A stretch of DNA of 64,000 nucleotides from Ochotona curzoniae (taxonomy: Eukaryota > Chordata > Mammalia > Lagomorpha > Ochotonidae): contig NW_024464918.1 in the NCBI RefSeq assembly GCF_017591425.1, positions 25,262,001 to 25,326,000 on the forward strand. Reading direction: 5' to 3'. The notes below the pieces were generated by a model that worked only from the letters and a program-made list of their open reading frames with translations, ran no database searches and had not been told where the DNA came from. Within the stretch, counting starts at the first letter, position 1, and each line of letters begins with the position of its first letter. The translations under genes and the position numbers were made by a program. Positions 31,580 through 42,548 of this stretch are shown piece by piece.

Positions 31580-31700
31580 GGATTCTGCATTACGCTGCCT
31601 GGAGAAATCAAGGAGGGCTTCACAGAGGAACACAGCAGAGCTAGTATGTTGAGTGGTGGAGTAGGAATGGGGAGGTCTGGAGGAACTGCAACAATTCTTC
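31580..31700 (-). repeat. L2 LINE fragment
   Basis: 'GGAGAAATCAAGGAGGGCTTCACAGAGGAAC' is the complement of the L2 3' region (agggaaggcttctctgaggaggtg). Confidence 0.55.
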
Positions 31701-33239
31701 AGGTGCAGGGTCTGGGTCCCTGCTCCCCCTGAGCCCCCTACTTTTTGCCTTAGGCTCTGAGACAGTGCTTGGCTAAGAACTGAGACGGTTACACAGATTT
31801 TTGAAACATGATGAGTGTCGCTTGCTCTCTATGTTATACTCCTTTTCCTCTTCACTCTAGTTGTTTTTTACTTCCGAGTATTTCCCTTTAATTTCTCCTA
31901 TTTATGTGTGCTCTACTTTAATTAGTGGCTTCTTTATTTGTGATGTCTCTCTAAGGGTCCTTCTTCTTCAAGACCTGGGCGTTTACTGTAGTAATCCACA
32001 CAAATGTATAAAACAGCATTACACATTTTTGGTCTTTTGTTTCCAAAGTAGCTGCTGAATGGATCTGAACTTCCACTCCACTGCTGCTGTGCATATTCCT
32101 GTCTCCTTACATTCCTCTCCCCAATTCCCATCTCCACCTGACTGTATCCCACCATCATTAAACTGCTTGTACATAGCTTAAGAACTCAAGTCATCTAGAA
32201 ACAAAATGGAACCAAGAATCTGATTTGGAGTCTCGGATGTTTGGATGGATGGATGGATGGATGGATGGATGGATGGATGGATGGATGGAGAGATAAGTAG
32301 AAAGATGAATAGCCTAGACAATCAAGCTTCTGAAGTCTTCCAAGGCTATGCCTGATAACGACCCTTAGTAAGAAACTGAATAAGAGTGGCAGTGATACTG
32401 ATGACAATGTAACCTGTCAAATGCTACAGCAGGTAAAGAACAAACTGTGGAGAGGAAGGCAGTGGGATTCCAATGAGTTAGGTAGGGCTCAGACTTCTGT
32501 GATTTCACTCTTCTCATTAAACAGCAATGGGACAGTCTTCTTGGGAATCACCTTTTGCTCAACCCATGCTGTGCACAGTAGTGAACACAAAGTTTCCAAT
32601 GGCACCCTCCTTCTTCAAGAGTAATTTGTGGCCAAAAGGAGGGAATTCCCTTCTACTTGATAAGTGTAAGTTAATTGATTTGTTCTTGTAAAAGGCATGA
32701 ATGAGAAAACTCTGAGCTCCAAATGACGGAAATCATTGAAAAGCATTTTTCAATAAGACCTTTTAACTTTTCTCTTCATGGTAATGTTAAGTGATAAGAA
32801 GTTGTTATCATTGTTTCTCTGATGTCTACTGATAACTCCCTTCCATTGTTGGAGAAGGCCAGTCCAGGCTGCAGCCGATCCTAGGCAATTCAGAGAGGAC
32901 TGTGTAAGCTCAGCTCGGTGGAGATGGTGGGAGGCAGGCATGGGAGAAGGCTCGTGTGCCTTTCTCTTTTGCACCCAAAATGACTGACATTAGGAAAGAG
33001 AAAGATGACAAAGAATATCCTAAGTTTGCCTTTCTTCTTTTTGCTGTAACTGGGGTAAATTATGCCTGAGAATGGACCAGACCATGTGTTGCACTACCAG
33101 GCAATTCAAAATTCCACTTTCTTCCATATGAAAGAGGGATTTTGTGTGACAAATACCAGGAAGCTTTCCAGAATATGCAAGTCCTTTGTCCTGTTTGAGA
33201 AGAAGTTTGTCTCTGGATACAGAAATGAATTACTGGGGT
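31701..33239. other. 1.5 kb single-copy DNA with one microsatellite
   Basis: No repeat family, RNA gene or paired splice signals seen outside the GGAT tract. Frames of 60-75 codons on both strands lack support. Confidence 0.4.
32243..32289 (+). repeat. (GGAT)n microsatellite, about 12 units
   Basis: Pure tetranucleotide repeat. A one-base downstream variant (GGAGAGAT) ends it. Confidence 0.98.
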
Positions 33240-33530
33240 GGCCATTTATCCTAGGGCCTAACACACTGGTCACGGTGCCTGAGTCCCAGATCAAATACCT
33301 GGGTTCTATATCAGGCTCCAGTCCCTGACTCCATCTTCCTGCTAATGCAGCCGATGGGGCGGAGGGGGCAAGGGGGGAGCAGCAGTGATGACTCAAAACC
33401 TGAACTGGGTCCCTGACTCCAGCTTCAGGCAAGACCAATGCCAGCTAGCCACTGGGGGCAGTTAGGACATGAATCAATCAATCAATCAATTGATCAATCT
33501 CTCTCTCTCACTCACTAAAGATGGAAGGAG
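33240..33530 (+). repeat. CSINE, older, with an ATCA repeat in its 3' region
   Basis: 'AACACACTGGTCACGGTGCCTGAGTCCC', 'TTCCTGCTAATGCAGC', 'GATGACTCAAAACCTGAACTGGGTCCCTGACTCCAGCTTCAGG'. A GGGGC-rich insertion lies at 33355-33380 and (ATCA)n at about 33473-33500. Confidence 0.75.
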
Positions 33531-34087
33531 GAGCCTGAATTTAGGACACAGGTGGGCTGACCTTGCTGGGCCTGGAGGTGTACCACCTCATCTCTGAGCA
33601 TGGAGCCCTAGGTCCCATGCACCTGAAGCCCCAGGAAACAGTGATTCTCTGGTGTCCCAATGTGTGTTTCCTGATATTTAAGAGCAAAAAAAAATAATGA
33701 ATTATTGGTTACCCACCCAAAACAAATAGAAGAGAGTAACAAGAGGCACAGATTATGTGCCTTGTAAGCAGAATTATCTCTAAATAGCATGCTTCTCAAC
33801 GCCTCCCAAAGATGTTGGTGAGTTAAAGGTTTTTATTAACCTCATGTCATATTTCTTTTTGTTTACAGGAAATTGTCTTAATTTTCCATGCCCATCTGTT
33901 TGATGTTGACTTCACTGACTGTGTTAAAGCTTTGCTACATCACTCTGTTTTGCTCTAGGTTATTTTTATAGAAAGGTTCCAATTGGTATTTTATTAGTTG
34001 TGATATAATTATTTGCTTTCAAAATGCCATGAATTTATTTATTTATTTATTTAGGATGCTCAACAATCCTTTCCTATCTGAAAGTGG
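33531..34087. other. Single-copy stretch with a short (ATTT)n tract
   Basis: Six ATTT units at about 34030-34053. A good acceptor-like TTTCTTTTTGTTTACAG lies near 33852-33868, but no matching donor makes a convincing exon. Confidence 0.4.
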
Positions 34088-34102
34088 ATGAGTTCATTTT
34101 TT
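34088..34102 (+). repeat. Target-site duplication, left copy (CSINE 34103-34431)
   Basis: ATGAGTTCATTTTTT. The right copy at 34432-34446 has one mismatch. Confidence 0.82.
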
Positions 34103-34431
34103 TTAAAGAGTTATTTCTTTCCATTACAAAGTCAGATATACAGAGAGGAGGAGAGAGAGAGAGGAAGATCCTCCGTCCAATGACCCACTCCCCAAGTGAC
34201 TGCAACGGCTGGTGCTGTGCCGATCTGAAGCCGGGAACCAGGAACCTCTTCCAGGTCTCCCATGCGGGTGCATGGTCCCAAAGCCCTGGGCCATCCTCAG
34301 CTGCTTTCCCAGGCTACAGGCAGGAAGCTGGATGGGAAGTGGAGCTGCCGGGACCAGAACCGGCGCCCACATGGGATCCCAGCGCGTTCAAGGCGAGGAC
34401 TCCAGTCACTAGGCCACGGCGCTGGGCCCCA
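34103..34431 (-). mobile_element. CSINE, young-type
   Basis: Minus-strand head GGGGCCCAGCGCCGTGGCCT, 'GGGATCCCATGTGGGCGCCGG', 'GAGACCTGGAAGAGGTTCCTGGTTCCCGGC'. The purine run is expanded to GAGGAGGAGAGAGAGAGAGG on the + strand. Many CpGs are retained. The 133-codon plus frame at 34084-34485 is the antisense of this SINE. Confidence 0.95.
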
Positions 34432-34446
34432 ATGAGATCATTTTTT
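34432..34446 (+). repeat. Target-site duplication, right copy
   Basis: ATGAGATCATTTTTT, 14 of 15 identical to 34088-34102. Confidence 0.82.
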
Positions 34447-35521
34447 AAGAACATCTCTTTAGATAAATTACCAGGAGATTTATAATTTTTAAAATCTGAA
34501 AAATTTTATACCTAAGAAATATACAGTTTTATGGTCTTTATCACACAGATTTCAGAATTGTCTGTTTTTCTCCTGGCATACATATAAAAGCAAGTATAAA
34601 TTGAATGCTATTTTAATAACTCCTGTGGTGCCATATTATAATTGGAAGCAATTCATTGTTTCCTATACCATACTTATTTCCCACAGCATACCACTTCTAT
34701 TAGATAGTCTACCCTGTAGGGAAAGAAATGGGTCTAAAATATAAGTATAAAGAAAGCCCTTTTTTTTCTCAGACATCCTGTAATTAGCTCAACTTTTCAT
34801 CTCTTTACAGTAAGATCTTAGTACACAGAGCATGAAATTTTTCTTTTTTCAACATGCTTTTGCCAGGTGCTTCTACCAAAAAAAAAAAATAAATCTAGAG
34901 ACACAGAGTTTTTTTGTATGCATGGCTTTAATGACTGCTCCAGAAATACCGCTCCTTTCTAACTAAGCTAAGTAGTTCTCCCTCAGTTCCGCTGTGGAGA
35001 GCGTCTACAGTGGCGTCCTCACATCCTCACCATCCCTCACCAATTCACCCGCTTGTAATTGACCATGGGGCTTCAGGAGAAGCCAACTTTTAGCTCATTT
35101 CTCACTCATTCTGTATTTCCTGTGCAACAAACTCAAAAGAAACACTTTAAATAACATTTTGATCCAAGAAAGTTTGATTATTGCCCAATTAACTTGTGAA
35201 ACTGTTGCCATAACTCCAAATCAGCTCTACTTTCTTAAGGGACAGTCTTTTGACTGGGTGGTGGAAATATTCTGATAGATTTTTACCAATACTAACAAAC
35301 TAAGAATTGTCTCTGTGTTACTTGAGATGCCGATATTTAAACTTGGCGAGATACTATTTTTATGCTTTTTTAGTATTTTTGTTTCTCAAAAGTATACCTG
35401 TCTCACCGTCCACACAGAATTTTGCCATGTCAGTCCTGGAGATGGCCTTTGAGGATCTGATCTATTTTGACACTTGGAAAACATTGACCTAATTATACCT
35501 TGCCTAGCAAAGAGTTCCTTT
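34447..35521. other. 1.1 kb single-copy DNA
   Basis: AT-rich. No repeat family or supported exon seen. Confidence 0.4.
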
Positions 35522-35768
35522 TTTAAGAGATGTATTTATTTCAAAGACAGAGAGAAAAGGGAGAAACAGAGAGCCGAAGAGATCTTCCATCCCCTAGTTT
35601 ATTCCCCTAAATGACCATAATATCCAGGGTTGATCCAGGCCAAATCTAGCAGCTAGGAACTAACTCTAATTGAGTTTCCAGTGTGACTTACAGTGGCCCA
35701 AATACTTGAGTCATCATCTGTTGTTTGCCCAGACCCATCAGTAGAAAGTTGGTTTAAAAGCAGAAAAC
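35522..35768 (-). repeat. CSINE, old and diverged
   Basis: Tail complement TTTTTTAAGAGATGTATTTATTTCAAAGACAGAGAG, then 'CTTCCATCCCCTAGTTTATTCCCCTAAATGACC', 'AATACTTGAGTCATCATC'. Confidence 0.7.
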
Positions 35769-36599
35769 TCAGATCTGGTGCAATAGCCTAGTGGCTAGCA
35801 CTAATTCCAAGCAAAGGTAATCCTTTTTTTCCACTCCCTGTAGTAGGCTAGAGTCCCTCTGTGGGCCAGTTCCTGTCCTAGCTCATTGGGAGCAGGAAAG
35901 TCTTCCCAAGAGTCTTCATGCAAGCATAAAGGATCTCCTGCCCCAGGGACTGGCCCATTTTCTGAGAATAGCACAGGTATTTCACAGGTATCTGCTGATT
36001 AAGAGAAGACTTTGGCTTACCAGTTACAGGAATTTTTTCACAAAATGAAAGCTGTGAGCCAGCAGTACATCAGCAAAACGGCCCAGTTTTTCCTCCTGTT
36101 TCTGTCCATTTGTCTCCTATGCTTTTAGGGCCTGCAACAGCTGGGTTGCCAAGGTTACCTTTCGTCATCTTTGGAATATTGTTAGATGTTGACCCATATT
36201 GTTTCCAGGTTATACATAGACCTTGATGTGTGTTTGCCTCCCCTACTATTTCCACTCTGATCACTCTCTTTTTGGATCTGTTTCCCTCATTGTGCTGCAT
36301 TCAAGTTTGTGAAAGATTCTCCAGCATGGCTGTATTCACAGGAATGAGATAGCATGCTGCATTATGTTGACTCAGCAAGATTGCAAGGAATCTAGAGATC
36401 CAAACCATGAATGCATTGTGAAGTATTTATGCGGGATTATGTGAGATTTTTACCAATTTGTTCTAAGTCTGCAGATGCTGTATGGAGCTCCCCTCATAGC
36501 TCTGCTCGGTTTCCTTACTTTGTTCAGCTTTTATCTTCATCAGCATCACGGTTGCTAACTCAGCGGTTTAGTTCATGTTTTCCTATGTTAGGCAGTCTG
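35769..36599. other. Mostly single-copy DNA, possible SINE head at its left edge
   Basis: 'TCTGGTGCAATAGCCTAGTGGCTAGCACTAATTCC' (35773-35807) looks like a CSINE tRNA-like head on the + strand, but the body does not follow. The rest has no recognised feature. Confidence 0.35.
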
Positions 36600-36750
36600 C
36601 TAAATGTCATCACAATAATCCTGACAGCTCACCACATCCTCATGAAAGAGATGCTGTTATTAGTTCCATTTTACAGGTGGGAAGATTGAGACTCGAGAGA
36701 CTAAATAACTTACACCAAGGACAGTAAGCATCAGAGCTAAGGTTACTATT
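36600..36750 (-). repeat. MIR SINE
   Basis: 'GCTGTTATTAGTTCCATTTTACAGGTGGGAAGATTGAGACTCGAGAGACTAAATAACTTACACCAAGGACAGTAAGCATCAGAGCTAAGG' is the complement of the MIR core in full order. Confidence 0.85.
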
Positions 36751-36804
36751 GTACTAACAGATACAAGTGAAAAGGATCCTCAAATAGCCCAGTTCAATCC
36801 AGTT

Positions 36805-37115
36805 TTATTTTGTGTTATTTTTAGAAGGCAGAGTGAAAAAGAAAGAGGGAGAGACAGAGAGGAAGAGATCTCCCATTCACTTCACTCCCAGCTATGCCTG
36901 TAACAGCCAGGGCTGGGCAGTGCCAGTCAGGAATTCCAAGCAGTGTCCCACCGATGTCCAGGACCCCAGTACTTGGATCATCCACTGCCTGCCAGATGCA
37001 CCAGCAGAAGCAGGGTCCGAAGCAGGCAGAACTTCATCCCAGACATTCAGATACAAAGGTAGACATCTCTGGAAACGGCTTAACCTGCTACACTGCAAAA
37101 CCCACTCCTCCTTCC
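36805..37115 (-). repeat. CSINE, older subfamily
   Basis: 'GAGAGACAGAGAGGAAGAGATCTCCCATTCACTTCACTCCC', 'GTAACAGCCAGGGCTGGGCAGTGCC', 'CCCAGTACTTGGATCATCCACTGCCTGCC'. Confidence 0.82.
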
Positions 37116-37429
37116 AGTTTATCCTTGGATTAGGATAATCATACCTTATATTCTGAACATTTCAGGAGAAATGGAGGGTAAAAACAAATACTTAATAATT
37201 CAGTGTGGCAGAATCTGGCTTACATAAAACATTACTCAGAAAATACCCTTGGTTTCTTTATAACCCACAGGTGTATGAGAACTGGGGATAAAGTTATTGG
37301 GAGAAAATTATTCATTGAAAGAAAATATTTCTAAAGTCACTCTTAAGTGACTTTATATGTGGCACAAAGCTAAGGTAAAGAAAATACATACTAGTCTTAT
37401 TCTTTTGGGCAGTTTGAAACATTGGACAT
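37116..37429. other. Single-copy stretch, nothing recognised
   Basis: No feature seen. Confidence 0.4.
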
Positions 37430-37735
37430 TGGTAAATGATAAATTTTCTGTTTTTAAAATGACTTTCAAATTTCTTTAATTATTGAAGTTGAGCATATTA
37501 TGTATGTTGATCATTTTTATTTCCTTCTATGTGAATTACCTAGTCATAAATTTTGCTCATTTTCTATTAAAACATATATGTGTATATGTAATTTACAGTA
37601 GATTTTCCATGTTATGAAAATCAGAACTTTAATTATTATTAAGTTATGAATATTTTCCCAAATTTGCCATTTATTTTCTTTTTGTTTATGGCATTTCCTG
37701 TCCCAAGATATTTTTCATTTTTAGGTTTCAAAAGG
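37430..37735 (-). repeat. L1M LINE ORF2/3' fragment (antisense on the + strand)
   Basis: 'GTTGAGCATATTATGTATGTTGATCATTTTTATTTCC', 'GTGAATTACCTAGTCATAAATTTTGCTCATTTTCTATTAAA' and 'GAATATTTTCCCAAATTTGCCATTTATTTTC' are in old L1 antisense order. Confidence 0.65.
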
Positions 37736-37867
37736 TAGCTTTGGTGCTTCCTTCTAACAGCAAAAGGATTTCAAATGTCAAAAAGAATATCAAAACCCAG
37801 TTTCACAAATATGTTTCATGCCACTAGGTATAATTTGTGAGGCAATTTGCAAAAGGCTTTGCATCAG

Positions 37868-38061
37868 GCTGTGGGCATCGTTAAAGAATAGTCAGCCATG
37901 TGCTGCTTTGGCAACTTGCCATGCAAGGCCTGCAAGCCACCATATCAGCATTCCCATCAGTTGGCAATGCCTGCCTGATCTTAATAGGTGCTAACACCAG
38001 CCCATAAAATTGCACTACTTTACGGAGCTGTTGAAGTGTCAAGTGATTTGCTACTGAGAGA

Positions 38062-38107
<46 letters not shown>
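37868..38107 (+). other. Segment ending in a 40-nt pure A tract, possible unknown retroposon
   Basis: The run of 40 A residues (38068-38107) follows about 190 bp that I cannot assign to a family. GCTGTGG occurs at 37868-37874 and again at 38108-38114 right after the A tract, so it may be a 7-bp target duplication. There is no canonical AATAAA, although CATAAA is present near 38005. It could be a retroposed RNA or only an expanded A microsatellite. Confidence 0.35.
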
Positions 38108-38110
<3 letters not shown>

Positions 38111-38191
38111 GTGGAAAGGAATGGAAGACAAGAGAAAAGAAAGAAAAAAGGAAAATAAAAGAGATACATTTGAGTAGGTAAGAAAGACATT
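38108..38191 (+). other. Purine-rich stretch
   Basis: Rich in GAAAAGAAAG-type runs between the A tract and the CSINE, with no family assigned. Confidence 0.5.
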
Positions 38192-38494
38192 GAGGCCCCG
38201 TGCAGTTGTGTAGTGACTAAAGAATGCGCCTTGCATGAGCCAGAATCCCATATGATGGTTCTTATCCCAGTTGCCCCACTTCCCATCCAGCTCCCTGCTT
38301 GTGGCCTGGGAAAGCAGTCAAGGACAGCCCAAAGTCTTGGGACCCTGCACCTTCTGGCTTCTGGCTTCAAATTAGCTCAGCTCTGCACTTTATGACCACA
38401 TAGGGAGTGAATCAACAGACAGAGGACCTTTCTCTCGGTCTCTCCTTCTCTCTGTAAATCTAACTTCCCAATAAAAAAAAGTAAATAAATCTTA
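38192..38494 (+). repeat. CSINE, young-type with an internal deletion
   Basis: 'GGCCCCGTGCAGTTGTGTAGTGAC', 'CCCACTTCCCATCCAGCTCCCTGC', 'AAGTCTTGGGACCCTGCACC', then a jump over the GTGGGAGACCCGG segment to 'TTCTGGCTTCTGGC', about 25-30 bp shorter than its relatives. The tail is AAAGTAAATAAATCTT. Confidence 0.92.
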
Positions 38495-38689
38495 AGGCAT
38501 TTAAGCAAAAGGGAAAGTAAGGGGAAAGGAGACAAAAATTACCAGCAAAAAGAAAGAAGAACGCAAGGTATAAGACAGAAGGAAGAGAAGAGAATCAGAA
38601 TGAACTTCAGGCTATATGCATTTCAGCCAAACCAAGAATTGTAGTTCTGGAGTGAAAGTGAGTACAGAATGCCTTACATCTAGCATGCT

Positions 38690-38815
38690 CACTTTACGGT
38701 TAGGAGGTTTTGATTCAGGAAGAGTGAGTGAGTGACTTGCTCCAGCTCACACGGTGGAGTTTGTAGCAAGAGAATCAGATGCTAGCCCGCTCTCCTAACT
38801 CCCTGACACGCCCCT
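38690..38815 (-). repeat. MIR SINE
   Basis: 'GTGACTTGCTCCAGCTCACACGGTGGAGTTTGTAGCAAGAGAATCAGATGCTAGCCCGC' is the complement of the MIR core (gcccaaggtcacacagctagtaagtgg...). Confidence 0.75.
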
Positions 38816-39089
38816 GCCCCATGTGGCAGCTCTTCTGTTTCTCTGGAAGCCTGCTTTTGATATTATGTGGTATCCAGCATAAATAATATTTCATCCAAAA
38901 ACAACCTTTAGCTAGGCCAGAAAATCTTACCTGGTTGGATTTATTTTATTACTATTATAGCATATTGCAGTAACACAATTTGACCCAGAATGTGTAAAGT
39001 TTAAAACAACAAATGAACTAGTAATTCTTTCCTAAAAAAGAAAAAGGAAAGTTGCTAAGTTATAACAGAAAAAAAAAAAGTATATTTCA

Positions 39090-39860
39090 TAGGGTGGATC
39101 TATTATGGGCAGTTTGAGGAACCTCCACGCTGTTCTCCGTGATGGCTGTGCTCATTTGCATTGCCACTGAAGGCCTGCAAAAGTTCCCTTTTCCCACATC
39201 CTTGCCAGCCTATGCTGTCTTGCCTTTTGTATTTTTTTTTTGTAGTAACCATTCTAACTGGAATATTTTGGTTTTGACGTACATTTTCCTCGTGGCTAGT
39301 GGTACTGGGAACTTGTTTCTTATTGTTGTTTCATGTATTTGCAGGTTGTTTATATTTCTTCTTTTGAGAAACATTCAGATCCTTTCCCCATGCCCCATGT
39401 CTAGATAGACCTCTGAAAGACATAGAATCAACATATCAAAGAGGTGCCATCGCGCATTGCACTTTCACAACAGCCAAGATAAGGAATCAACCCAGGTGTG
39501 TCAGTGGATGAATGGATAAAGCAAAGCTCCTGGATGCAGGCTGCCCCTTCCACTACTATCCTGCAGACACTGGGATATCACTCAGCCATGTGAAATAATT
39601 ACATCCTGATATTCACAGTAAAATGGATGGTACGTGGAATCAGCCAGACACAAGCACAAATACCACATGTTGTCTTTCATATAGTTTTTAAAAAGTGTAT
39701 CTAGAGCTAGAATAAGCATCACTAAAGGCTGGGAAGAGTGGCGGGATGGTGGCAAAGGGAGATGGAATACAGGATACTAATACACAAGGGTCTTAAGTTC
39801 CTGTGTTCCACCGCGCAGTGCAGTAACTATGTTTCACATTACAGGTACGTGCTGCCTGGA
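39090..39860 (+). mobile_element. Older L1 with 5' inversion
   Basis: 39090-39408 is antisense ORF2: 'TTTGAGGAACCTCCACGCTGTTCTCCGTGATGGCTGTGC', 'TTCCCACATCCTTGCCAGCC', 'TAACCATTCTAACTGGAATA', 'TTTGAGAAACATTCAGATCC'. From about 39409 it is sense ORF2 end and 3' UTR: 'ACAACAGCCAAGATAAGGAATCAACCCAGGTGTGTCAG', 'GATGAATGGATAAAG', 'GATATCACTCAGCCATG', 'AAGGCTGGGAAGAGTGG'. In L1 coordinates the two arms nearly meet, as twin priming predicts. The A tail is eroded, so the copy is older than the one at 2654-3740. The 89-codon frame at 39139-39408 is only antisense L1. Confidence 0.88.
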
Positions 39861-40549
39861 AAGTTGGCAGAGAGGAGCTGATAGACTCTAAACACAAAGG
39901 AAATAGAAATGATTTGATCCGTGTGCCGGATGCAGGTGTTTAAGTGTTGCCCTGGGCCCTGTAATTCCTTAGATGACGTAGAGAAGGGCTAACCTCCAGT
40001 AGTGTTTAGCACAGTTTTCATGTTTGGCCACAGACAGCTGAGGACTTTAGTGCAACTTTTTATTCCTGTTTGGAGCCAGGGAGTCAACACAGAGAGGAGC
40101 AGAAGATCCTTGTAACTGCTGTTGACTTTTTGTTTCTGTGGGTGAGAGTTAAGGTAGCAGCAATATGACTCTCCTAAGAACAGAAGTGGCCGGTGGGTTG
40201 TTGTACATCAAAAGAGTGACCGGAAAACCGAGGTATTTCTCCTCAATGTTGTTAAACACAAAAAAGAATCCTCTTGATCACTGCTTGCATAGGCCTGCCA
40301 GGACTCCTAGGGAGGGGGTTCTGGTGGGGGACAGGAGAGAGCTTTCATTTCAGCTCCACAAATCTATATGATCCTATAAAACAGAAAAAAAAAAAAAAAC
40401 CTTTGCCCTAATTAGTGGGTTATTGCTTTCATTTGCTATTCTGCTTTAGCAATGGGAACCTTGCTTCATTGTATTAATTTATTTTGGATGACACCCTGCT
40501 TTATTAGCTTAGCTGTTTAGAATTGGTGCCAATGAGGCCAGAGTATTTG
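39861..40549. other. Single-copy stretch with an A17 run
   Basis: A-run at about 40384-40400. No repeat family or exon signal recognised. Confidence 0.4.
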
Positions 40550-41890
40550 GTTTCTTCCATCTATCCAACAATATTTTTAAGCTCTTTACACCCCAGGTGC
40601 AGTTCTAGGTGTCAGGCACATAGCATAAGCAACACAGATAAAACTTCAGAGTCTAACCCGGAGGAGAAGAGGGAGAGTGTGGAGTCTCAAAGGAAGAGGG
40701 AGGGAATGGACAGTGAGCAGGCATAGTGAGCCGTGACTCTGGAGAGGTGACAGGTTCTGCGAGAGGAATGGAACAAGGGAGGAGAGCAAGGGGGCAGGGC
40801 TGGGTGGCATGATGAGGGGCTAGCACAGAACCCTTTCTCTGATGAGACAAGCCTCCAGCAAAGACCTGAAGGAGACAAGGAGCACGGTGTGGGGATAGCT
40901 GAGGCGCTGACCACTCTGAAGGACTAGCTCTGAGCTTGGGCATGAAGACATGAAGCCAAAACACAGTGAGCAAGTAAGGCTGAGAGGCCAGGCAGCCCGT
41001 GCCAGGCCTTTGGCATTGTTGTTATTGTTATTTTATTTGAGAGAGACACAGAGAGAGATGTTCCATCTGCCTGTTTTTTCCCCAACACGCTTGCTACAGT
41101 GGGGCCAGGCTGACACACTCAGTCCACCCCTCTCCTCTCAGTGACAGGCACTCAGTCCCTTTGGCCGTCACATACAGCCTCCCCGGTGCACATTAGCAGG
41201 ACATGGACTCAAGAACAGAACCGGGACTTGAACACAAGCATCCGTAACCACTGAACCAAATACCCATCCCAGAACTTCAGCTTGACCTGAGTAAGATAGG
41301 AAACCTTTGCTTTTCCACAGTTTTTTCTTTCACCTGATCCCATTGGTTGCTGTGTACAGAAGAACACACTCAAGGGCAAGAAGAGCAGGAAGATGTCTCT
41401 GGCCACATGGATGAGACATCCATGCTTTGAATCATTAACTAATAGTGGTGAAGGAAGTATCTGTTGGATTCTGGATATGCTATGATGCTGGAAATAGCAA
41501 AATTTGTGAATGAATATGATATGAGAGGAGTAAGGATGATTCCAGAACTTTGAGCCCAAACAATCGGAAAGATGATGTTAGAACTGTTAGCAAGTGAAGT
41601 GGAGAAGATTTTGGAAGGAACAAGGTTGTTTGTTGAGTGGCACCTAGCAATTCAGTTTTGCATGAGATGCCTATTGGATACCCTTCTGGAATATGTGAGT
41701 CTGGTGTTTGGGCAAGATGTGCAGATTCCTAATAGAAATATTGGCCTTCTATGGGAAGATTCTAGATTGCTGGTTTCAGCAAGCCCCATGAGATATAGGT
41801 TCACAGAAAAGAGATAATGACCCAAGGACTGATGTCTGAATGTGCTCCTGCGTGACTGTAGGAGAGATGGGGAACCAACTCAGGAGGCTT
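40550..41890 (-). repeat. L2 LINE, long copy with a nested CSINE
   Basis: Complement of the L2 3' end ('CCAACAATATTTTTAAGC', 'CAGTTCTAGGTGTCAGGCACATAGCATAAGCAACACAG'). After the CSINE at 41022-41270 come 'GATTCCAGAACTTTGAGCCCAAACAATCGG', 'CAGTTTTGCATGAGATGCCTATTGGATACCC', 'ATATGTGAGTCTGG' and 'GACCCAAGGACTGATG', which run in order through the antisense of the L2 RT C-terminal region. No intact frame. Confidence 0.8.
41022..41270 (-). repeat. CSINE nested in L2, old and diverged
   Basis: Complement order: 'TTATTTTATTTGAGAGAGACACAGAGAGAGATGTTCCATCTGCC' tail and pyrimidine region, 'GCTACAGTGGGGCCAGGCTG', 'CATTAGCAGGACATGGACTCAAGAACAGAACCGGGACTTGAAC', head 'ACCACTGAACCAAATACCC'. Confidence 0.8.
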
Positions 41891-42139
41891 GTGCTGCAGT
41901 TCGGGAATGCAGCTGCTGGACCAGCAGACCAGCATCCCCTGGACAACGACTAGGAATGTGGATTACTGGGCGTCACTTCACACCTGCCAAGTCAGAGCTT
42001 CTGCCATGGAACCCTGCCCTCTATTGTTTCAGAAGCCCTGCCATGTGATATGTGGCACACTAAAGTTCAACACCACTAAGCAAGAAGCCAATGTGATACA
42101 CTCGAAGCCAAGGAAAGAAAACTGTTTCAAAAAGTAGGA

Positions 42140-42401
42140 AGGGAGCCAGTGCCGTGGCATAAGAGGCTTAACCCCCCAGTCAGCAGTGCATGCATCCTAT
42201 AAGGATGCTGGCTCAAGACCTGGCTGCTCTCCTTCTAATCCAACTCCCTGCTAATGCTCCTGGGAAAGCATGGAAAATGGGCCAATTGCTTGGGCCCCTG
42301 TGTCCATCTGGGATACCTGGAGAAACTCCAGGCACCTGGCTTCAGCCTGGGCTATTCTTGGCTATTGCTGCCATTTGGGAAGTAAATCGGTAGATGGAAG
42401 A

Positions 42402-42447
<46 letters not shown>

Positions 42448-42545
42448 CTCTTTCTCTATTTCTCCTCTCTTGTGCACACAAGTATTCTCTCTCTTTTCTT
42501 CTTCCCTCTATCTAGATTTGCCTCTCAAATGGATAAAAATATGTA
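42140..42545 (+). repeat. CSINE, older subfamily with an expanded CT tract
   Basis: 'GAGCCAGTGCCGTGGCATAAGAGGCTTAACC', 'CCAACTCCCTGCTAATGCTCCTGGGAAAGCATGGAAAATGGGCC', 'GGCTTCAGCCTGGGC'. The pyrimidine region carries a (TC)n run of about 40 bases at 42404-42443. It ends with TGCCTCTCAAATGGATAAAAATA. Confidence 0.88.
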
Positions 42546-42548
42546 AGA

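Noticed and set aside
32243..32289. CRISPR-like or satellite array
   Set aside because: Simple (GGAT)n microsatellite without spacers, in a mammalian context.
33852..33960. Exon after TTTCTTTTTGTTTACAG
   Set aside because: No convincing donor and no coding-like frame in AT-rich sequence.
34084..34485. 133-codon plus frame and overlapping frames
   Set aside because: Antisense of a young CSINE. Similar frames recur at each young CSINE because the family keeps the same reading pattern.
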